In this document: positions 5,896 to 9,615 of the stretch, piece after piece
Numbering within the stretch: the stretch's first letter is position 1
Layout: the number at the start of each line of letters is the position of its first letter
Assembly (NCBI GenBank): GCA_038745625.1
Contig: JBCDLG010000108.1
Location: forward strand, 1-9,615
Length of the DNA: 9,615 bases
From: Parvularcula sp038745625
Lineage (GTDB): Bacteria > Pseudomonadota > Alphaproteobacteria > Caulobacterales > Parvularculaceae
Direction: 5' to 3'
Position numbers and translations under genes: made by a program
Notes under the pieces: model-generated
Told to the model about the DNA's origin: nothing
What the model saw: the letters and a program-made list of their open reading frames with translations, nothing else
Databases searched by the model: none

Positions 5896-7200
5896 ATGAT
5901 CCCCCGCTATGCCCGCCCGCCCATGATCGAGCTGTGGAGCGACGCGACCAAATTCCGCATTTGGTTTGAGATTGAAGCCTATGCGGCTGAGGCGATGGCC
6001 AAGCTCGGCGTCATCCCTGAAGAGGCGGCAAAGGTCGTTTGGGAAAAGGGTTCGTGCGCGGAGTTTTCGGTCGAGCGGATCCACGAGATCGAAGCGGAGA
6101 CAAAACACGACGTCATCGCGTTCTTGACCCACCTCGCAGAGCACGTTGGCGACGAGGCGCGGTTTGTCCATCAGGGCCTTACGAGCTCTGACATTCTGGA
6201 TACGACGCTTTCGGTGCAGCTCGCCCGCGCATCGGATATGTTGATTGAAGGGATGGAGCGGGTGCTGACGGCGCTGAAAACGCGGGCGGACGAGCACAAG
6301 CATACACTCACCATTGGCCGCAGCCACGGCATCCACGCCGAACCGACCACATTGGGGGTGAAACTCGCTGGTTTCTATGCGGAGTTTGACCGTGGCCTCA
6401 CCCGCCTCAAAACCGCCCGTGAAGAGATCGCGACCTGCGCTCTCTCCGGCGCCGTTGGGACCTTTGCCAATGTGAGCCCGGAGGTGGAGGTCTATGTGGC
6501 CGAGAAGCTGGGTCTCAAGCCCGAGCCTGTCTCGACCCAAGTCATCCCACGGGACCGGCATGCAGCCTTTTTTGCCGCGCTCGGCGTGATCGCCTCGTCG
6601 GTCGAACGCTTAGCGACAGAGATTCGCCATATGCAGCGAACGGAAGTTCTTGAGGCCGAAGAGTTCTTCTCGAAGGGCCAAAAGGGCTCTTCCGCCATGC
6701 CGCACAAGCGGAACCCCGTGCTGACGGAAAACCTCACAGGGCTTGCCCGCCTCGTCCGTTCGTCGGTAATCCCGGCGATGGAGAACGTCGCGCTTTGGCA
6801 TGAACGGGACATCAGCCACTCCTCCGTCGAGCGCGGCATTGGTCCGGACACGACCACCCATCTCGACTTTGCGCTCCATCGCCTGGCCGGTGTCGTCGAA
6901 AACCTCGTCGTGCACGAAGAGAACATGCAGAAGAACGTCGATCTCCTGCGCGGTCTCGTCTTCTCACAGCGCGTGCTGCTCGCCCTCACCCAAGCGGGTG
7001 TGAGCCGCGAGGACTCCTACCGGCTGGTCCAGCGCAACGCCATGAAGGTTTGGGAGGAAGGCGCCGATTTCCTCAGCCTCTTGAAGGCTGATGACGAGGT
7101 CACCGCAGCCCTGCCCGCCGCGGACATCGAACCGCTCTTCGACATGAACTATCATACCAAGAATGTTGATGTGATCTTTCAGCGGGTGTTCGGAGGATAG
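5896..7200 (+). CDS. purB: Adenylosuccinate lyase
   Basis: PurB catalyses two beta-eliminations: SAICAR to AICAR in de novo purine synthesis, and adenylosuccinate to AMP, each releasing fumarate. The 434 residues match the short (about 430) bacterial class. Visible landmarks are the start MIPRYARPPMIELWSD, KHDV (70-73), TSSD (96-99), GRSHGIHAEPTT (141-152) with the catalytic histidine region, and the superfamily signature SSAMPHKRNP (265-274) on the mobile loop that carries the catalytic serine. It is a soluble enzyme, normally a homotetramer. The ATG at 5896 is preferred over the in-frame TTG at 5839: AAGGA lies seven bases upstream, the family's N-terminus begins there, and the longer version would overlap the divergent YkgJ-family start. 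It is not in an operon with other pur genes here. Confidence 0.96.
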   Translation: MIPRYARPPMIELWSDATKFRIWFEIEAYAAEAMAKLGVIPEEAAKVVWEKGSCAEFSVERIHEIEAETKHDVIAFLTHLAEHVGDEARFVHQGLTSSDILDTTLSVQLARASDMLIEGMERVLTALKTRADEHKHTLTIGRSHGIHAEPTTLGVKLAGFYAEFDRGLTRLKTAREEIATCALSGAVGTFANVSPEVEVYVAEKLGLKPEPVSTQVIPRDRHAAFFAALGVIASSVERLATEIRHMQRTEVLEAEEFFSKGQKGSSAMPHKRNPVLTENLTGLARLVRSSVIPAMENVALWHERDISHSSVERGIGPDTTTHLDFALHRLAGVVENLVVHEENMQKNVDLLRGLVFSQRVLLALTQAGVSREDSYRLVQRNAMKVWEEGADFLSLLKADDEVTAALPAADIEPLFDMNYHTKNVDVIFQRVFGG

Positions 7201-7204
7201 TCCT

Positions 7205-7245
7205 TATGCTGCTCCGGGGCCTTTGGGACCCCCTTGCTCGGCATA
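7205..7245. terminator. Imperfect inverted repeat between convergent genes, possible terminator
   Basis: TATGCTG (7205-7211) can pair with CGGCATA (7239-7245) with one G-T pair, and inside it GGGG can pair with CCCC across CCTTTGGGA. It lies 5 nt after the purB stop, between two genes that converge, which is where a bidirectional terminator is expected. No T-run follows on either strand, so it is not a textbook intrinsic terminator. Confidence 0.3.
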
Positions 7246-7270
7246 CAGCTTATGGGACAGAATATCGTCG

Positions 7271-7933
7271 CTAACGGCTCTCGCGGGTGCGATCGACAAG
7301 AAATGCGAACCCGACCAGCACCGTGTACGCCAGAAGTGCCGTTTGCGCGAAGGCCTGGATGGTCTGGTCTGCCGACGGTGGCACCTGCCCAATCGCCTGC
7401 ATACCGAACATCACAACCGCCAAAATGATCGGTGTTGCCCGGCCAAAGGCACCCTTGGGCTTGGTCGCCCGCACATAAAGGATCAGGCCCAGCAGCAGGA
7501 TTCCCGCTTCCAAGCTTTGCGACAGGAGCTGGTTACGCCACAGGCCAAAACCAACCTTGGGGTCCCCGTAGAGGAGCGGAAGATCTTCGATATGGACGAT
7601 CAAGTCGGCGAACCAATGGGACGCCACGGCGAAGGCGACAACACCAGCTGCCACCATCCGCCGCTCCGGACGCGCAAGCACAACATATGCGACCGCCAAA
7701 AAGGCTGACCACACGACAGTGGCGGCAAGGCTATGGGTGTACGGCATGAAGTAAAGATCGAGATGGGACGCCTCAAGAAAATTCGGCACCACCCGCGCTT
7801 CTTCGATCCCGAGCAAGATGAAGATCGCCCAAAGATAGTCGACGAACTGCACTGCAAAAAAGAGGAACCAGAGCGGAACCTGCGTGGCAAAACTCCGTGC
7901 GCCGAGCGCTGCTGCATAGTGACCGACGAACAT
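7271..7933 (-). CDS. Multipass inner-membrane protein with conserved-looking His/Asp residues, possibly YdjM-like
   Basis: The 220-residue protein has about five to six hydrophobic helices (roughly residues 20-42, 68-87, 92-108, 139-154, 166-183 and 194-213) and no cleavable signal peptide, so it should sit in the inner membrane. It starts MFVGHYAAALGAR and carries polar residues at helix edges: H5, D32, H57, D59, H67 (PYTHSL), H106, D110 and H114 (SHWFADLIVH). The opening GHYA-AL and the HSL and SH-x-x-x-D blocks recall the YdjM/LexA-regulated 'membrane-bound metal-dependent hydrolase' group (PF04307), but I am not certain. GGGGAGGG lies five bases before the ATG at 7933. The gene is convergent with purB and divergent from the FkbM gene, with a 121-nt gap. 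No substrate can be named. Confidence 0.7.
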   Translation of the reverse strand: MFVGHYAAALGARSFATQVPLWFLFFAVQFVDYLWAIFILLGIEEARVVPNFLEASHLDLYFMPYTHSLAATVVWSAFLAVAYVVLARPERRMVAAGVVAFAVASHWFADLIVHIEDLPLLYGDPKVGFGLWRNQLLSQSLEAGILLLGLILYVRATKPKGAFGRATPIILAVVMFGMQAIGQVPPSADQTIQAFAQTALLAYTVLVGFAFLVDRTRESR

Positions 7934-8020
7934 CTAGGCCCTCCCCTCGTCACCCAAACGATGATCCAAACGCCCACGCGCCGCAAGACCAGACCGCCGT
8001 GGACACCGCGGAGCCGCTGA

Positions 8021-8046
8021 CCTAGCTAGTGCCGGTCGTCGCTAGG
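8021..8046 (+). promoter_or_regulatory. Inverted repeat overlapping the ribosome binding site of the FkbM gene
   Basis: CCTAGC (8021-8026) and GCTAGG (8041-8046) form a perfect 6-bp stem with a 14-nt loop. The right arm overlaps the AGGGA ribosome binding site (8044-8048) of the gene starting at 8055. In RNA this could mask the site. GGTC (8034-8037) could alternatively pair with GACC (8047-8050), giving a competing fold. The stem is short, so chance is possible. Confidence 0.25.
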
Positions 8047-8054
8047 GACCCAAC

Positions 8055-8906
8055 GTGCAAGAGATCGACGAGAGCCAACCTTTTGGTACGTACCGGCCCA
8101 CCCCGCTTCAGGCCTGGGCGCATGGACGAGCGCAGCGTTTGCGTCGGCGTGACTGGATCGGTTTTCAGCTCCAAACCAGTCTTTTCAAACTCGCAGGCGG
8201 TAAGGTCCCCGGCGCTGTCTATGATGTGCCTGTCTTTGGCACGGAGAAGGCGCGGCTTCATCCGACCGGAAACATTTGCGAGAAGCGCTGCTACTCGGCG
8301 AGCCAGTTCTGGGATGACGAGGAGCGCGCGTTTCTGGCTGCCGCTCTTTTTGATAAAAATCATCCTGACACGCCTCTTTTTCTCGATATCGGCTCGAATG
8401 TGGGGCTCTATGGTCTTGCGCTTCACGCCGCGGCCCGCGCGAGGAACGAAGACTTTCGCATTCTTGCGGTGGAGCCCGATCCGACGCTCCGTTCACGCCT
8501 CAATTTCAACTACGAAGCCTCAGGCGTCCAGGATTGGTCTGTCGAGGCCGTCGCGATCACGCCGGAGGACGGACCGGTCTCTTTTGCAATCGATGAAGAA
8601 AACCGTGGACGGAATGCGATCGGCGGCAACACGGACGGTATGAGCGTGGAGGGGGTGACCCTCCCCAGCCTCCTTGCGGGTCACGGGATCACGCGCATTG
8701 ACGCCATGAAGATCGACATTGAGGGCCACGAGATCGCTGCCCTGACGCCGCTTTTTGCGCAGGCGGAACGCTCCCTTTGGCCGAAAGTCATCTGTGTCGA
8801 GATCGACGATGAACGCAACGCCTCGCCAGCCGCCTTTTGCGAAGACAATGGCTACATCCGCGAGGGCGAGACGAAGATGAATGCTCTTCTTCGTCTACCC
8901 GACTAG
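8055..8906 (+). CDS. FkbM-family SAM-dependent methyltransferase
   Basis: The 283-residue protein is a class I methyltransferase. The SAM-binding motif I is FLDIGSNVGLYGL (109-121), the second strand ends in AVEPDP (138-143) with the acidic residue that binds the ribose, and the FkbM hallmark IDAMKIDIEGHE (215-226) follows. FkbM-family enzymes O-methylate hydroxyls, often on sugars, polyketides or lipid-linked glycans. The natural substrate here is unknown; a link to the polysaccharide cluster over 4 kb away is only a guess. The first 100 residues, with a basic stretch RAQRLRRRDW (25-34), come before the catalytic domain, and there is no signal peptide. The start is a GTG at 8055 with AGGGA six bases upstream. 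It converges with the SDR gene, 15 nt between stops. Confidence 0.88.
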   Translation: MQEIDESQPFGTYRPTPLQAWAHGRAQRLRRRDWIGFQLQTSLFKLAGGKVPGAVYDVPVFGTEKARLHPTGNICEKRCYSASQFWDDEERAFLAAALFDKNHPDTPLFLDIGSNVGLYGLALHAAARARNEDFRILAVEPDPTLRSRLNFNYEASGVQDWSVEAVAITPEDGPVSFAIDEENRGRNAIGGNTDGMSVEGVTLPSLLAGHGITRIDAMKIDIEGHEIAALTPLFAQAERSLWPKVICVEIDDERNASPAAFCEDNGYIREGETKMNALLRLPD

Positions 8907-8921
8907 GCGTTCGCGCAGCCT

Positions 8922-9615
8922 TTAGGCCGTGATGCCGCCATCGACATTGTACTGAGAGCCGGTGATGAAATTCGACTCGTCAGAGGCGAGGAATGTGGCC
9001 AGGGCCGCCACATCCGTCGGTTCACCGAGCCGGCGCATCGGGATCTGCTTGACCAGCGCCGCCTCCCCTTCTTCCCGACTACCGCGCAGCTCGACCATCG
9101 GATCAAGGATCGGTGTGCGAGTGAAGACCGGGTGGATCGAGTTGCAAGTGATCTGCATCCGCGCAAGCGCGCAGTAAAGCGCAATGGATTTCGACATCAT
9201 CGCCACACCGGCCTTGGCAACGTTATAAGCCAGGAAATTGCCGTCAGCCACCTGTCCGGCCACCGATGAAATAATGATAATGGACGCAGGCTGACTGTCT
9301 TTCAGATAAGGCATCGCGGCTTGGGTGCCAAGGAACACCGAATCCATATCGATGGCGCAGACCTTGCGATAGGTTTCAAAGGTCTCGGTCTCAATGTTGC
9401 CGAAGCTGCCGATCCCGGCGTTGTGGACAAGGATATCGATGCCGCCCATCTCTTCGTTGGCCGCAGCAAGCGCTGCTTTCCACGCATCCTCATTGGTCAC
9501 GTCATGCTCAATGCCCGCGGCCGCGCCCATCTCTTCGGCTGCTGCGGCGACTTTGTCCGTCTGCACATCAGTTAGGGTGACGTCGGCACCCTCGGCCATG
9601 AACATCTTGCCCATA
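8922..9615 (-). CDS. SDR-family NAD(P)-dependent oxidoreductase (partial, N-terminus off the right edge)
   Basis: The visible 230 residues belong to a classical short-chain dehydrogenase/reductase. Landmarks counted from the visible end are NAG at 65-67, the catalytic serine in IISSVAG (about 117), and YNVAK with Y130 and K134. The C-terminus FITGSQYNVDGGITA is typical. The Asp of TLTDV, at the end of the second strand, favours NAD over NADP. The ATG at 9614 is not the true start: what follows it (GKMFMAEGADVTLTDV) is the helix after the TGxxxGIG nucleotide-binding loop, so roughly 20 residues lie outside the window. The usual N-PG after strand six is replaced by NSIHPVFTRTP, seen in some alcohol, steroid and cyclopentanol-type dehydrogenases, but the substrate cannot be assigned. 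Confidence 0.88.
   Translation of the reverse strand, partial: MGKMFMAEGADVTLTDVQTDKVAAAAEEMGAAAGIEHDVTNEDAWKAALAAANEEMGGIDILVHNAGIGSFGNIETETFETYRKVCAIDMDSVFLGTQAAMPYLKDSQPASIIIISSVAGQVADGNFLAYNVAKAGVAMMSKSIALYCALARMQITCNSIHPVFTRTPILDPMVELRGSREEGEAALVKQIPMRRLGEPTDVAALATFLASDESNFITGSQYNVDGGITA

Noticed and set aside
5854..6561. A 235-codon minus-strand frame opposite purB
   Set aside because: The reverse of a highly conserved enzyme gene often stays open in GC-rich DNA; no motif was seen and it would overlap the ykgJ-like start.
8648..8666. Hairpin GGAGGG-GGTGA-CCCTCC inside the FkbM gene
   Set aside because: It lies well within the coding region between conserved motifs, has no T-run and is explained by the codons for Val-Glu-Gly-Val-Thr-Leu-Pro.

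Overview
The window looks like chromosomal DNA of a GC-rich alphaproteobacterium. The best taxonomic clue is the DksA protein: it has the alphaproteobacterial form in which only one zinc-finger cysteine remains and the tail reads ARPTATLSLEAQERHERRE. A tandem TTAA-N7-TTAA element, the CtrA consensus spacing, fits the same class. The genus cannot be fixed from this stretch. I see no tRNA, rRNA, CRISPR array, insertion sequence or phage structural gene.

Left part (1-4290, all on the minus strand, so read right to left). dksA is followed by a short Wza-like polysaccharide export lipoprotein, a large outer-membrane beta-barrel protein, an ExeA-like P-loop protein and the first codons of another exported protein that runs off the left edge. 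Gaps between genes are 53, 41, 12 and 57 nt, so this is probably one transcription unit or a few tightly linked ones. The trio export lipoprotein, beta-barrel and ExeA-type ATPase is the arrangement known from XrtA/PEP-CTERM-type exopolysaccharide loci. Here the Wzc/kinase genes usually found among them are absent from the window. The ATPase has a good Walker A but has lost the Walker B acidic pair and the sensor-2 arginine. The last gap holds the CtrA-like tandem repeat.

Middle part (4306-7200). A divergent gap of about 190 nt separates dksA from a GH24 lysozyme with no signal peptide, a long acidic low-complexity linker and a C-terminal membrane helix. It meets, tail to tail with only 5 nt between stops, a cysteine-rich YkgJ-family protein on the minus strand. 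That gene is divergent from purB (adenylosuccinate lyase, purine synthesis); the two start codons are only 38 nt apart.

Right part (7201-9615). A multipass membrane protein rich in conserved-looking His and Asp (minus strand) is divergent from an FkbM-family methyltransferase (plus strand). The methyltransferase converges on an SDR oxidoreductase whose N-terminal nucleotide-binding loop lies beyond the right edge. These three look like unrelated single genes, although an FkbM enzyme could in principle modify a glycan. Coding density is high and no gene-free stretch exceeds 200 nt.
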